A stretch of DNA of 64,000 nucleotides from a virus. Under the pieces are notes generated by a model. That model was not told the DNA's origin, searched no databases, and saw only the letters and a program-made list of their open reading frames with translations. The stretch spans positions 59,867 to 123,866 of the IMG/VR virus record IMGVR_UViG_3300033144_006696, one strand, 5' to 3'. The translations under genes were made by a program, and so were the position numbers. Shown piece after piece: positions 9,219 through 17,287 of the stretch (the stretch's first letter is position 1; each line of letters begins with the position of its first letter).

Positions 9219-9539
9219 TCAATAGTTTCCATGGAATTTTTTATGGAAACTATTATTAATTTCAGTATATTCATTATCCCACTTTTCACCATGTTTTCCA
9301 TCTGGGCCGATGGCTACGTGGGCCAGTTCATGAGCTAAGACATCAATTGCGCCTATTATCGAGATTTCTACATCAATACTTACAATAGGAATCCCGCCGT
9401 CATTCGGGAAAAATGTTTCTCCGTATGCATCCGCTTTTTCTTTCATGCCTTGGACATATTGAACGATTACTTTTTTCTTTGGATGTCGCTGCTCAAAAAT
9501 ATCTATTATTACTTGTATTGGATCTTGGAATGCTATCAT
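9219..9539 (-). CDS. SprT-like zinc metallopeptidase domain protein
   Basis: 106 residues. The motif 'LAHELAHVAIG' (HExxH) is followed after about ten residues by 'KHGEKWD', matching the HExxH...HGxxW arrangement of SprT/M48-like minimal zinc peptidases. Phages often carry such short domains; the substrate is unknown. It is the last gene of the leftward transcript before the shared terminator. Confidence 0.7.
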   Translation of the reverse strand: MIAFQDPIQVIIDIFEQRHPKKKVIVQYVQGMKEKADAYGETFFPNDGGIPIVSIDVEISIIGAIDVLAHELAHVAIGPDGKHGEKWDNEYTEINNSFHKKFHGNY

Positions 9540-9574
9540 TTTTTTATCCTTTTTAAATTGAGAGTTTATATATA

Positions 9575-9761
9575 TTATAAATTCACATAAATACCAGATC
9601 CCGCTGATACTATATTAGAGACATGTGTTGTGATAATTTCATCTTGAGATAATTCTTTCCCAGAATTTTCACAAATACTTGGATAGCCATTGATAAACCA
9701 CGGTACACCTTCTGGGTGGACATATACAAAATTCCATCAGATCTAATTTTAATTTTATCAT
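9575..9761 (-). pseudogene. Frameshifted small gene
   Basis: An ATG overlapping the previous stop (ATGA) opens 'MIKLKLDLMEF' and then goes out of frame at a TTTT run near 9735. A neighbouring frame continues with protein-like sequence 'VYVHPEGVPWFINGYPS' to a stop at 9575. Removing one T gives an uninterrupted 61-residue protein. Either the gene is decayed or the sequence has a single-base error. No family recognised. Confidence 0.5.
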
Positions 9762-10297
9762 TGATTTCCTTTTCGTCTATAATTCCACCAAGTAAACCAT
9801 CCTCCAATTGCAACACCAATATATGCCATATAAGGTAAAACTTTCATTCCTGTTATATACCAATTAATTAAACAAAATAATTTATCAGATTCATGTTTTG
9901 ATATTGGAATTTCTTTAAGATCGTGCATTCCTTCATTAATATTAGAATAATTCAATGCAAGAATTACATTTCCTTCTTTATAACATCTGTCATGAAAAAT
10001 TGCGCCAATGTACAATACACCTTCAGGAGAAACAAAACTTCTTAGAGGTTTTGGGATAGATACGCCATCTACTTCTGTTCCTTTTGGAAGTTTTATGTAA
10101 ATATGACTATAAGGTTTATTATTCACCATAAATTCAAAAGGAATATAAAGATAATAGTCTTCATCAATTATTATCTTTCTTGAAAATTTCAGAAAAATTA
10201 AAGCTCTTTTATACCAAGGAAGCAATCTTGTGTTTAATGGTACTTTTCTTTCCCACGGATATTCCATTGTGCCTTTTTCAAGATTGACGATTTTCAT
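9758..10297 (-). CDS. DUF1353-like protein with C-terminal membrane segment
   Basis: 179 residues. The core 'GTEVDGVSIPKPLRSFVSPEG' region keeps the DUF1353 pattern, followed by 'GAIFHDRCY'. It differs from the copy at 7067-7489 by an N-terminal extension and a hydrophobic C-terminus (about residues 150-172, YMAYIGVAIGGWFTWW), suggesting membrane association. It is transcribed with the downstream frameshifted gene through an ATGA overlap. Function unknown. Confidence 0.7.
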   Translation of the reverse strand: MKIVNLEKGTMEYPWERKVPLNTRLLPWYKRALIFLKFSRKIIIDEDYYLYIPFEFMVNNKPYSHIYIKLPKGTEVDGVSIPKPLRSFVSPEGVLYIGAIFHDRCYKEGNVILALNYSNINEGMHDLKEIPISKHESDKLFCLINWYITGMKVLPYMAYIGVAIGGWFTWWNYRRKGNQ

Positions 10298-10323
10298 TTT
10301 AATATTCCTTTTAAGTTTATTTT

Positions 10324-10482
10324 CTAATCATTTAAAGCTTCTCTTTCATAGCCATTTAATTTATGTGTTTTTGCACATATTTCACAAAGAAAGATTTTTG
10401 TATTAGTTTTTATGTGAAAATATACATGACCATCTGTGTCTGGATTTTTACATTCTGCACATGAAATTGGCAAATCTTTCAT
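10324..10482 (-). CDS. Small zinc-ribbon protein
   Basis: A 52-residue frame with two CxxC knuckles ('CAEC' at residues 8-11 and 'CEIC' at 33-36), a typical treble-clef or ribbon fold. It starts with ATG after AAGGAG and sits between the AntA gene and the DUF1353-like gene in the same transcript. It probably binds nucleic acid or a protein partner; no specific function is recognised. Confidence 0.6.
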   Translation of the reverse strand: MKDLPISCAECKNPDTDGHVYFHIKTNTKIFLCEICAKTHKLNGYEREALND

Positions 10483-10491
10483 AAATTCTCC

Positions 10492-11343
10492 TTAATAAAT
10501 ATCTTTATAATGGTCAATGATTTCATTGATATCAGATTCATAAAGTTTCAAGGCGATTTCATAAAGCTCCCCAAGCATTCCAAGACCATTTTCTACGAAA
10601 TCAACCATACTTTTTGATTTATATTTATGAGTTGCATCATACTTTGCTCTTCGTATTTGCAGATTCATATGATATTTTCTACTAAAATGATCATATAACA
10701 ACTGCCATCTTTTTTGGAAATCAGATCCTTTGAACCTGACAACTTTGTTCAACACTTGTCTTTGTGCTTCTAATCCAATTGATTTGCAAATTCCATCAAT
10801 AACTTCCTCTTTATATTCTAATTCTTTTTGAACTTTTTTATTAGTTTCTTCCAGAATTAATTTCTGTTTTTCTGAAATGACCAACTGCTCTAACGCTTCA
10901 ATATAATTAGTAGGAGTTATTTTTTTTGCAATCTTTTCCATTTCAATGAAATACTTTCTTGCTTCTTTTCCTTTCTGATTTCTTTCAACCATAGATAATT
11001 CTTTTGCCATATCAATTTTAATTGTATATTCTTTCCTTATAGAAGATCCTCTTACATTATTCTTACGTTTGATTTTTCTATCAAACGTAATAAAGTTTTG
11101 ATTTTCAAGAAAATCATAATCTTTTATTCTTTTTGTAATCCATGTTGTATATTCTTGTTTGCTTTCAAGAAATATCCATAATTCTCTTGCATCAACTGAA
11201 TTAACTTCTTCTTTTCCAATTGTTTGTTTTTCAATAATAATCAATTCTTTTGAATCTGTCATATTTACGATTTTTGGTTGCTTTGTTAATTGTTTCTGAT
11301 TTCGTTTTTTCTGTGTTTGTTTCATTGATCGTTTTTTTGCCAT
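10492..11343 (-). CDS. AntA/AntB-type phage antirepressor-like protein
   Basis: About 283 residues from the ATG that follows AGGAGAAATGAA. A basic leader (MAKKRSMKQTQKKRNQ) precedes an AntA/AntB domain ('VNSVDARELWIFLESKQEY', 'WITKRIKDYDF', roughly residues 40-140). Then comes the shared linker 'NYIEALEQLVISEKQK', also present in the ORF6N protein at 55031-55816, and a unique C-terminal helical region. AntA proteins relieve prophage repression by binding repressors. A possible three-way-junction leader lies just upstream. Confidence 0.75.
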   Translation of the reverse strand: MAKKRSMKQTQKKRNQKQLTKQPKIVNMTDSKELIIIEKQTIGKEEVNSVDARELWIFLESKQEYTTWITKRIKDYDFLENQNFITFDRKIKRKNNVRGSSIRKEYTIKIDMAKELSMVERNQKGKEARKYFIEMEKIAKKITPTNYIEALEQLVISEKQKLILEETNKKVQKELEYKEEVIDGICKSIGLEAQRQVLNKVVRFKGSDFQKRWQLLYDHFSRKYHMNLQIRRAKYDATHKYKSKSMVDFVENGLGMLGELYEIALKLYESDINEIIDHYKDIY

Positions 11344-11374
11344 TTCATTTCTCCTAAAATAAAAAAGCCTATTA

Positions 11375-11427
11375 AGAGTGGTGATGACTGGAATGTAGAA
11401 ACCAATAACCCTCGAAGGGTTCACTCT
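11375..11427 (-). promoter_or_regulatory. Three-way-junction leader upstream of AntA gene
   Basis: Read on the - strand, AGAGTG...CACTCT closes two hairpins, AACCCT-tcg-AGGGTT and ATTGG...CCAGT. The second stem contains a U-G wobble that pairs only in the - strand RNA. It is followed 30 bases on by the AntA ribosome binding site. The architecture resembles the four leaders in front of the initiator-like genes, although sequence is different. Confidence 0.45.
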
Positions 11428-11447
11428 CTTTCAATATTGAACTTCTA

Positions 11448-12202
11448 TTAATCAGTAATTAAAATTTTATATTTCACTAAAGAATTATAAACACGATTAT
11501 CTAAAACTTCTATATATTTATTTATCATGATTTTGATTTGTTCTTCTTTTGCTTTTTTATAAACTAAAAAAGTTTTTTCAGGATTACAAAAACATCTAAG
11601 ATATTTTTGTTTTCCATTTACAGCTATTTGTGCTATAAATTTATTTGATGATTTATCAAAACAAACCCCAATAGGATATTTACCTCTTGATTTATCACAT
11701 TTAACCAGTAATAAATTAATTGATTGAGGAACAAAGGAACAAAATTCAGGACAATATATTTTATTTTCTCTTTTAATAATATCTTTATCAAGTTCCACTC
11801 TTTCATCAAGAAGTTCATAGTAATTTTTATGAAACCATTCAGCAAAATTCTGAAAATTCAACCATTCTTTACACACGAAAACATCTTGATAAGTTTGTCT
11901 TCTGTTTATTGTATATGGTTCATAACATCTTCGTAGCATATTCTGCCATGTTTGATATTTAATGGTTTTTTGTTATTTATTTTTGTTTTATATTTACCAA
12001 TCCCAAAATAACCAATTCCATAAATACTTGGAAATAAGGGATCTTTTACGTTTCCTTTTTTAAAATGATTATAATCTGTCTTTATAATATACCCAGTTTT
12101 GAATTTAACTTTAATATCTCTTGCATTATTGTATTCAACGATCTTCATTAATCCATAATGACCTTTCTTAATTTCCCCAGTTCTATCAATAAATCTACCC
12201 AT
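11448..12202 (-). pseudogene. AP2-domain homing-type gene, frameshifted
   Basis: Two frames together match the intact AP2-type gene at 29185-29940. The first covers the N-terminus ('GEIKKGHYGLMKIVEYN'), the second continues from 'MLRRCYEPY' to '...YKILITD'. The break is a single-base shift after an A6 run near 11965; in the corrected frame the join reads 'IKYQTWQNMLRRCYEP'. The family (WxxMxxRCY, EWxNFxNFxxW, CSFVPxxIN) is found as free-standing HNH/AP2-like selfish genes in phages. It follows a hairpin at 12223-12288. Confidence 0.75.
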
Positions 12203-12222
12203 AACGTACTCCAAAAATAAAA

Positions 12223-12288
12223 ATGGCAACGTATTTTATCAGGTTGCGTATATGAAAATAAATCCATATCCAATAAAATAGTTGCCAT
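12223..12288 (-). terminator. Hairpin ATGGCAAC family, copy C
   Basis: Arms ATGGCAAC...GTTGCCAT extend inward through TATTTTAT/ATAAAATA with one bulge. On the - strand it is followed by TTTTTATTTT. A near-identical hairpin with 18-bp perfect arms ends the module at 57843-57929, and a shorter version precedes the AP2 gene at 29961-30025. Probably a terminator that closes the origin-like module. Confidence 0.6.
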
Positions 12289-12370
12289 GTATATTCACAG
12301 ATTGTCCCTTGACGCAACTCAAAGTTAAGATCAATATATCATAAGTTATATAAAGAATCAAGAATATTCA

Positions 12371-12753
12371 ATATAAGCATATACTCAAAACCGGAATACT
12401 CCTCTGATCTGCAATAAATGCTCTTAATAGACTTGATAAGCTTAATGTACATTTTTCTGAATCAATCACAATTCATCAAAGTTAAGATCAATATATCACA
12501 TCTTGATAAATTTGCAAATATAATCTTTGAAATTAAACTCAATTGATCAATTTTAGCTTATTTAACGATGATAAAAGTCAAATTAGATGCAATACTCTCA
12601 TTGTTTTGTAATCAAAGCGAAATGAGCAAAGATTGATCTTGATGTGCAATGAATAATCTTGAATCTGCAAAGATCAAGGATTTTTAATTCAACAAAGAAT
12701 CTTATTGCAATCAAAGCGAAGCTCCTTTCCCAGCAAACTTGCACAAGCAAGTT
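12371..12753 (-). other. Candidate origin region, module C
   Basis: A gene-free stretch of about 380 bases. On the - strand it starts with a hairpin (AACTTGC-acaa-GCAAGTT on +, 12736-12753), then the conserved block CTGGGAAAGGAGCTTCGC. AT-rich sequence with TTGCAAT and GATCAA repeats follows, ending in the conserved motif GGAGTATTCCGGTTTTGA (within 12371-12409). The same order occurs in modules A and B. Origin function is inferred from this architecture and from the adjacent initiator-like gene. Confidence 0.55.
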
Positions 12754-12847
12754 GTATAGAGTTGTAATCTTATGTTGTTGTGTATGATGTAATCATACTT
12801 AAATAATAACTTGTTATTGTTTATCAACATAAGAGTACAGCTCTTTC

Positions 12848-12904
12848 TATAGTTAGACATCTGTGTCGCACTATATTTGTCAGAGACACAGATGTCTAAC
12901 TATA
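12848..12904. repeat. Perfect 20-bp inverted repeat, module C
   Basis: Arms TATAGTTAGACATCTGTGTC / GACACAGATGTCTAACTATA are separated by 17 bases, immediately after the stop of the initiator-like gene. No T-run follows, so it is not a simple terminator. Modules A and B carry the same arrangement with unrelated sequence, as expected for binding sites of diverged cognate proteins. Confidence 0.75.
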
Positions 12905-12909
12905 TAAGT

Positions 12910-13573
12910 TTAAATATTTATTCTTAATTTCCTGAAACGACCATCAAAATATATTTCCTCAATTAATCCTTTGTTCATAAGCTTGATTCTATTTCGTTGA
13001 ATTGTTTTAGAAACACATGAAAGCAATTCAGCAGCTCTTGTATCAGATAATCCTGTAATACCTCCCTCAGAACCATTAGAAGCTTTATTTGGTGTTGTTG
13101 AATATGCTTTATACAACATAAGTAAAACTAATTCTATCGGACTTAATTTTTCTTCATCTTTTTTTATTCTGAATTAATTCTTCAAATATATTTCTTCTCA
13201 TGGTAAATTCTCCTGTGGAATTTTTCCAGTATATGCAAGATTTCAAAGCATAGGCTCCACATAATTTTAATTCTAACAAAATATCATGATATGGAATACC
13301 ATTATTTCTGATGAATTTTTTAAACATAATATATTGGTATTCAAAATCAGCAGATATTTTTGTAATTCCATATTTTAAAATTACAGAATAATTTATTGAT
13401 TCAGTTTCACGTTCAACAATAATATTGAAATCTTTGCAGACTTCCCTTAACTCTTGTAATGGATTTTTTGTTCTGAAGAAATTTGAATCCACAAATCTAA
13501 GCTCTTTGTGGTTTTTATTTTGGATTCTTTCGTAATAGAGATCTTCTTTGGAGGGAATTTTCTTGTTAAACAT
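12910..13573 (-). pseudogene. Winged-helix initiator-like gene C, frameshifted at A7
   Basis: The ATG at 13573 opens 'MFNKKIPSKEDLYYERIQN' and the frame stops just after an AAAAAAA run near 13164. The +1 frame continues 'SPIELVLLMLYKAYSTT' and ends with a winged-helix ('AAELLSCVSKTIQRNRIKL', 'MNKGLIEEIYF'). One A fewer gives a 220-residue protein, close in size to copies A (204) and B (189). The gene has the same promoters, folded leader and downstream inverted repeat as those copies. It may be inactive, use slippage on A7, or reflect a sequence error. Confidence 0.7.
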
Positions 13574-13608
13574 AATTTTACCTTTTGCCACAAGTAGCCA
13601 TAAATGAA

Positions 13609-13674
13609 TGTGGGAAAAGAGAATGGCAAATTCTCAGTTCAATACAAGGAGCAACCCTTATATCTATCCCCACA
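13609..13674 (-). promoter_or_regulatory. Three-way-junction leader, copy C
   Basis: On the - strand, TGTGGGGA and TTCCCACA close two hairpins: ATATAAGG/CCTTGTAT (one U-G pair) and GAGAAT/ATTCTC. The TSS predicted from the TTGCTT promoter lies about 10 bases upstream. The closing stem and the GATAGAT linker are conserved with copies A and B, while the inner stems differ in sequence but keep pairing. Confidence 0.7.
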
Positions 13675-13688
13675 ATTTTGGATGACTA

Positions 13689-13717
13689 AGTATAACAGAA
13701 GGTAAAATTTGAAGCAA
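13689..13717 (-). promoter_or_regulatory. Promoter TTGCTT-17-TATACT, module C
   Basis: On the - strand TTGCTT, 17 bases, then extended -10 TGTTATACT, followed by TAGTCAT and the folded leader. The same promoter precedes the leaders of modules A and B. Confidence 0.65.
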
Positions 13718-13740
13718 GATTATTTTTAAAATGTTTGAAT

Positions 13741-13769
13741 ATAATAGAAAATTAATACAAGAAAGTCAA
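13741..13769 (-). promoter_or_regulatory. Upstream promoter TTGACT-17-TATTAT, module C
   Basis: A second sigma70-type promoter on the - strand about 50 bases upstream of the TTGCTT promoter. The tandem arrangement is repeated in module A. The rest of 13675-13923 contains no gene. Confidence 0.6.
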
Positions 13770-13923
13770 TAAGAATAATGATTTTTTCAATAAAAATTAT
13801 TAATTAAAAATCGTCTTCTAAGAGCTATTTGTTGTTCTATATATCATTATATTCATTTTCTCTAAATCATTGTTAAATCGCATATAAAGCTTATTAAATC
13901 AATAAGTATTTTCAATGAGTGTT

Positions 13924-14211
13924 TTAATGAAGATTTTTAATGATCTTTTTTGTTTCATGTTCAGGCAAAGAATATATTACATGACCATTATTTTTAAATT
14001 TATTCAAATATTCTTGTTTAACAAAAATATTTAAAATCATCTGGATATTTTTATATATGCTCTGTTTTACTTCAGAAGCCTTAAAAGATGTTAAATCAGA
14101 AATAAAATATGTTCCTTCAATATTTGGACCATGTTTTTGAATTACATTTTTAATTTTTTCAGTCTGGATTTTTTTGCATAAATCAAGTATCATCTTTCTA
14201 TTTGAATTCAT
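13924..14211 (-). CDS. Hypothetical winged-helix-like protein
   Basis: 95 residues from the ATG preceded by AAAAGGAAATTT; the longer frame upstream runs through a structured leader and is unlikely to be translated. The sequence is basic and helical and ends with a wing-like 'HVIYSLPEHETKKIIKNLH'. It lies between ThyX and initiator-like gene C, transcribed in the same direction as ThyX. Possibly a DNA-binding regulator; no family recognised. Confidence 0.55.
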   Translation of the reverse strand: MNSNRKMILDLCKKIQTEKIKNVIQKHGPNIEGTYFISDLTSFKASEVKQSIYKNIQMILNIFVKQEYLNKFKNNGHVIYSLPEHETKKIIKNLH

Positions 14212-14221
14212 AAATTTCCTT

Positions 14222-14317
14222 TTAATCCCCAGAGGTACATGCATACTCTGCGTCTTTATTTATATTGCACATAAGATTTGCTTATGGATGCCCTGATTGA
14301 ATGCACATGGGGAAATT
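14222..14317 (-). promoter_or_regulatory. Structured leader ending GGGGATTAAAAGGA
   Basis: On the - strand TCCCC...GGGGA encloses a CATAAG-caaat-CTTATG hairpin and a CAGAG...CTCTG hairpin, directly before the ribosome binding site AAAGGAAATTT. The 3' edge GGGGATTAAAA recurs before other - strand genes (about 15705, 29945, 59761). Confidence 0.4.
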
Positions 14318-14327
14318 ATTTGAATTT

Positions 14328-14987
14328 TTACAACATTCCAGTTTCACTTAATTTTTTAATATCATTTTTATATTTTTCATATAATTTTTCAAAAATCACA
14401 GGAGTGCAAAAATAAAATTCAGCCAATAATGGCAACATCACTTCCCTTATTTGTGGATGTGATTTTTTACTGCATCTTAATTTAAATACATGCATCCATT
14501 CACGAAGATTACAAGACATCACAATACTTGTAGATAATGAATTTGGCAGCACTGAACGAGCTTCTTGTGCTGTAGCACCTCGTTTCAATAAAGTTATATA
14601 TGATTCTTCAGCTACCTGACAAGCTTGCTTCCACAATGTATATTGCATATGATTTGAAGGCCAAAAAATAGGGCGAATAACAGTAATTTCATTTCCAAAT
14701 TTATCTTTGCTGAAATTACAATATCGTGTGCTTTGGATGGCAAAACTTGATAATCTATGTCTTGTTAATTCTGCCATAACACCACGATCACAAATTATTT
14801 TGACTGTAGCAGAAGCAAATTCCAGTGGTGTTTCATGTCCATTTTTAATTAATTGTGAAATAAATTTTGAAGTATTTTCCGCAGTTGTTATTTCTGAAGC
14901 ATAGCAATTTCTACCAGCAATTTCAATTTTTTCAAGAGCATTTTCTGTAAAATCTATAATTTCAACTGATGGTGTGATAATTTTCAT
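14328..14987 (-). CDS. thyX: Flavin-dependent thymidylate synthase ThyX
   Basis: 219 residues, typical for ThyX. The defining motif RHRx7S is present (R76 H77 R78 ... S86, 'RHRLSSFAIQS') and binds FAD and dUMP. The enzyme makes dTMP from dUMP using methylene-tetrahydrofolate and reduced flavin. It is translationally coupled to a small zinc-ribbon gene upstream (ATGA). Together with dCMP deaminase (31675-32145) and the dNMP kinase (16060-16773) it supplies dTTP for an AT-rich genome. Confidence 0.95.
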   Translation of the reverse strand: MKIITPSVEIIDFTENALEKIEIAGRNCYASEITTAENTSKFISQLIKNGHETPLEFASATVKIICDRGVMAELTRHRLSSFAIQSTRYCNFSKDKFGNEITVIRPIFWPSNHMQYTLWKQACQVAEESYITLLKRGATAQEARSVLPNSLSTSIVMSCNLREWMHVFKLRCSKKSHPQIREVMLPLLAEFYFCTPVIFEKLYEKYKNDIKKLSETGML

Positions 14988-15145
14988 TTTTTCTTTCCCC
15001 TTTTCTTTGGTTTATATTTTGCTGCCTGTTTTTTATTGAATGCTGTTTCATCTTCTTTAATAAGATCTTGGCAATTTTTACAAACATTACTTCCAGGCTC
15101 ATAATTCATTTTTGAAATTACTTGACTACAAACTTTACATTTCAT
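14984..15145 (-). CDS. Small zinc-ribbon protein with lysine-rich tail
   Basis: 53 residues starting at 'MKCKVCSQVISKM'. Two CxxC pairs (CKVC, CKNC) form a zinc ribbon and the C-terminus is very basic (KYKPKKRGKKK). Its start overlaps the previous stop and its stop overlaps the ThyX start, so it is coupled to both. Probably nucleic-acid binding; function unknown. Confidence 0.65.
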   Translation of the reverse strand: MKCKVCSQVISKMNYEPGSNVCKNCQDLIKEDETAFNKKQAAKYKPKKRGKKK

Positions 15146-15327
15146 ATTGATGATCTTTCCAATGGAATATCTCTCCATTCAAAAACTTTATCAAGATTAA
15201 CCCATTTCTGCTGAAGAACATAAACTGAACCACCATAAACAGTAACCAAGGCAGGAGGATCATTTTCTGGAGTTGGATTCACTTCTTGCCATTTCAATTC
15301 GAGTGTAGGTGCCCATATATCTGACAT
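15142..15327 (-). CDS. Hypothetical small protein
   Basis: 61 residues with a tryptophan-rich beta pattern ('ELKWQEVNPTPENDPP', 'VLQQKWVNLDKVFEWRDIP'). Small proteins of this kind (query-like WRDIP ending) are common in phage genomes, but I cannot name a family. Coupled by overlap to the next zinc-ribbon gene. Confidence 0.6.
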   Translation of the reverse strand: MSDIWAPTLELKWQEVNPTPENDPPALVTVYGGSVYVLQQKWVNLDKVFEWRDIPLERSSI

Positions 15328-15338
15328 TTTAAAATTCC

Positions 15339-15689
15339 TTATAAAAACTTATATTTTCGATAATTTGAAGAATTAACACTTTCTTCAGCCCAATTACGTT
15401 TTACAGCAATTACTAAAACAATTCTCCAAAACCATTTACTTTCTTTCATTCCTCCTGGAATTTGATTTGCATGATATCTCAAAGTATCTTTTCCACATCC
15501 ATTTTTTAAACAATGACCATTTTCACTATGATAAAGTCTGTGTAATTGTTTCCAACCAGTTCTGAATTTACTTTCTGGTAAAATTAACATATTAATATCT
15601 TGTCTTTCTGCTTTCAAATATTGAAGTAAAGTTTCAAGTTCATCTAGATGGCCAAATGTTTTATTAAAAATACGCTCAATAGATGTCAT
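15339..15689 (-). CDS. Hypothetical protein
   Basis: 116 residues, with an N-terminal helix pair (residues 1-45), a Cys/His cluster ('HSENGHCLKNGCGKD', about residues 54-68) and a hydrophobic helix (WFWRIVLVIAVKRNW). The cluster could bind zinc. It starts after a GGGGATTAAAAAGG leader. No family recognised. Confidence 0.55.
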   Translation of the reverse strand: MTSIERIFNKTFGHLDELETLLQYLKAERQDINMLILPESKFRTGWKQLHRLYHSENGHCLKNGCGKDTLRYHANQIPGGMKESKWFWRIVLVIAVKRNWAEESVNSSNYRKYKFL

Positions 15690-15730
15690 AATATTTTATT
15701 CCTTTTTAATCCCCAAAATATGATGTCAAT

Positions 15731-15775
15731 TTATTCTGTAAACACTTGACCACAATAAGAACAAATATAATTTAA
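15731..15775 (-). pseudogene. Zinc-ribbon gene remnant
   Basis: A short open stretch encodes 'YICSYCGQVFTE' and a stop. This resembles the C-terminal knuckle of the neighbouring kinase ('MKVCDYCGQSFF'). No start is available. It sits directly downstream of the truncated AP2 gene and is probably the tail of a gene cut by that element. Confidence 0.35.
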
Positions 15776-15796
15776 GGTTCTTGTATTTTTTCAATT

Positions 15797-16058
15797 TTAC
15801 CATATTTTGTACCCAATTGCATGATTACTATTTATAGACATTTTATATTTACCTATACCAAGATATCCAGTTTTATAAATACTTGGAAATAAAGGATCTT
15901 TTACATTTCCAGTTTTAAAATGATCATATCTTGCTTTTACAACTGTTCCTGTTTTGAATTTAACTTTAATGTCTCTGCAACCATTATATTCAATGATCTT
16001 CATTACACCATAATTACCATTTTTAACCTCTCCAACTTTATTTTTTTAGTTTAGCCAT
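15797..16058 (-). pseudogene. AP2-type gene, truncated and frameshifted
   Basis: The ATG after AAAAGGAAT starts 'MAKLKK' and runs into a stop after an A7 tract. The next frame reads 'KVGEVKNGNYGVMKIIEYN' and continues as the AP2-type N-terminal domain up to 'AIGYKIW', then stops. The HNH-like middle and C-terminal parts seen in the intact copy are missing. Two lesions (one-base shift and deletion) mark an older relic. Confidence 0.75.
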
Positions 16059-16059
16059 T

Positions 16060-16773
16060 TTATTCCTTTTTAGAAAAAAAACTCTGTCCACAATAATCAC
16101 ACACTTTCATCATTGAATGTAAACTTTTAATTAGATGTCCATGATTGCATTTAGAACAAATATCTTCCATTGTAGATTTAAGTGCAGGTTCAAATTGATT
16201 AGATCCAGGACTGCATATTGTGTTTTTTATTAGAATTTTATTAATATATAAATCAGTAAAAACTTTTTCAATATGAGTTTTTAATTCATCCAAAGTTCCA
16301 TTATTATAAATATAAAGAGAATAGTCATATCTACCATACATTTTGTCACCTGTCAAAGATAGACATGATCGTTCTGCTTCCAATTCCTTATTTGTATTAC
16401 TAATTCTGCAAGTATGGCAAATGACTTTATTTTCTCTGCACCATTTAACAAGTTTATCAATTTCTGACGGTTCTCGGATATCCGTCACAATTAGGTCAAT
16501 TTCAGATGCTATGCTTTCTTTAATAACAGAAATAATTTTCTTAGTTGGTAAATTATTATATTTTATCATCGCTTGTTTCATTGTAGAAAGAAGATTTCTT
16601 CCAGCAGTATCTTTAACACCATTCCACCCAAAACTTTCTTTGGCAACTTCTTTGATATATTGAATTGAACTATATTCTTTTACATCCCAATCAAGAAGAA
16701 TTTCATCAATGAATTTGAACACTTCACCTTTGCCTGATCCAGCAGCACCGTTTAAGATAAGAATTTGCACCAT
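16060..16773 (-). CDS. Deoxynucleoside monophosphate kinase-like P-loop protein with zinc ribbon
   Basis: 237 residues. The P-loop 'GAAGSGKGE' (residues 9-17) is followed by the helical lid and 'VTDIREPSEID', a pattern of phage dNMP kinases that phosphorylate dNMPs to dNDPs. The C-terminal 45 residues add a zinc knuckle pair ('CSKCNHGH', 'CDYCGQSFF'), not part of the usual kinase. It overlaps the MazG-like gene by one base (TAATG), linking two nucleotide-pool functions. Confidence 0.75.
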   Translation of the reverse strand: MVQILILNGAAGSGKGEVFKFIDEILLDWDVKEYSSIQYIKEVAKESFGWNGVKDTAGRNLLSTMKQAMIKYNNLPTKKIISVIKESIASEIDLIVTDIREPSEIDKLVKWCRENKVICHTCRISNTNKELEAERSCLSLTGDKMYGRYDYSLYIYNNGTLDELKTHIEKVFTDLYINKILIKNTICSPGSNQFEPALKSTMEDICSKCNHGHLIKSLHSMMKVCDYCGQSFFSKKE

Positions 16774-17123
16774 TAAAATATTCCTTTTTCCCTTTCCTTT
16801 GTACCTTTATATTTTTGCCAAATAACCATCTTTTCCCATTTTCCAGGTTTTGCATCTTCTAATCTATCATGACATAAGATACCTTTTGCAACCAAAACAT
16901 CCACAACTGCAAGGAAATGACCTACCTCAGTTTCTAATTTTTCTTTATTTGTTTGATCTGGATTCAGTGTATTATTGAAAGTGTCTAATAAACCAAACCG
17001 TATTACTTTGGATTTGGCTTGTATAACTTCTGCTGCTTCCTCTGCCAATTCTTCAAGTACTAATGTGTAATCAGTAAACAATGTAGCTAAATCCTTTTTC
17101 TCAATAGTCATTTTCAACGCCAT
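16773..17123 (-). CDS. MazG-like all-alpha NTP pyrophosphohydrolase
   Basis: 116 residues. The metal-binding helices are visible as 'EELAEEAAEVIQAKSK' and 'ETEVGHFLAVVD', the ExxE...ExxxD pattern of MazG/dUTPase-like all-alpha NTP-PPases. Such phage enzymes hydrolyse (d)NTPs to monophosphates or clean up modified nucleotides. The N-terminal part of the gene overlaps the upstream coiled-coil gene by ten bases. Confidence 0.75.
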   Translation of the reverse strand: MALKMTIEKKDLATLFTDYTLVLEELAEEAAEVIQAKSKVIRFGLLDTFNNTLNPDQTNKEKLETEVGHFLAVVDVLVAKGILCHDRLEDAKPGKWEKMVIWQKYKGTKEREKGIF

Positions 17124-17287
17124 ATTCCTCTTATCAATTGTAGTCCAGTTAATTTATCTATCTTCTTTTCAATTCTATCTAATCTATTGATGACTTCTTT
17201 GTATAATTTTACAATATTATCTTCTCTTTTCTTTATTTCTTCAAAAAGGAATGTTTCCTTTGGCCAATTATTAAATAAATTACTCAT
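17114..17287 (-). CDS. Small coiled-coil protein
   Basis: 57 residues, a single charged helix with heptad pattern ('EIKKREDNIVKLYKEVINRL'). It overlaps neighbouring genes at both ends, consistent with a real coupled small gene. Function unknown. Confidence 0.5.
   Translation of the reverse strand: MSNLFNNWPKETFLFEEIKKREDNIVKLYKEVINRLDRIEKKIDKLTGLQLIRGIWR

Noticed and set aside
12848-12904. Rho-independent terminator for gene C
   Set aside because: The stem is long with a 17-base loop but there is no T-run on the - strand; it is better seen as a binding site.
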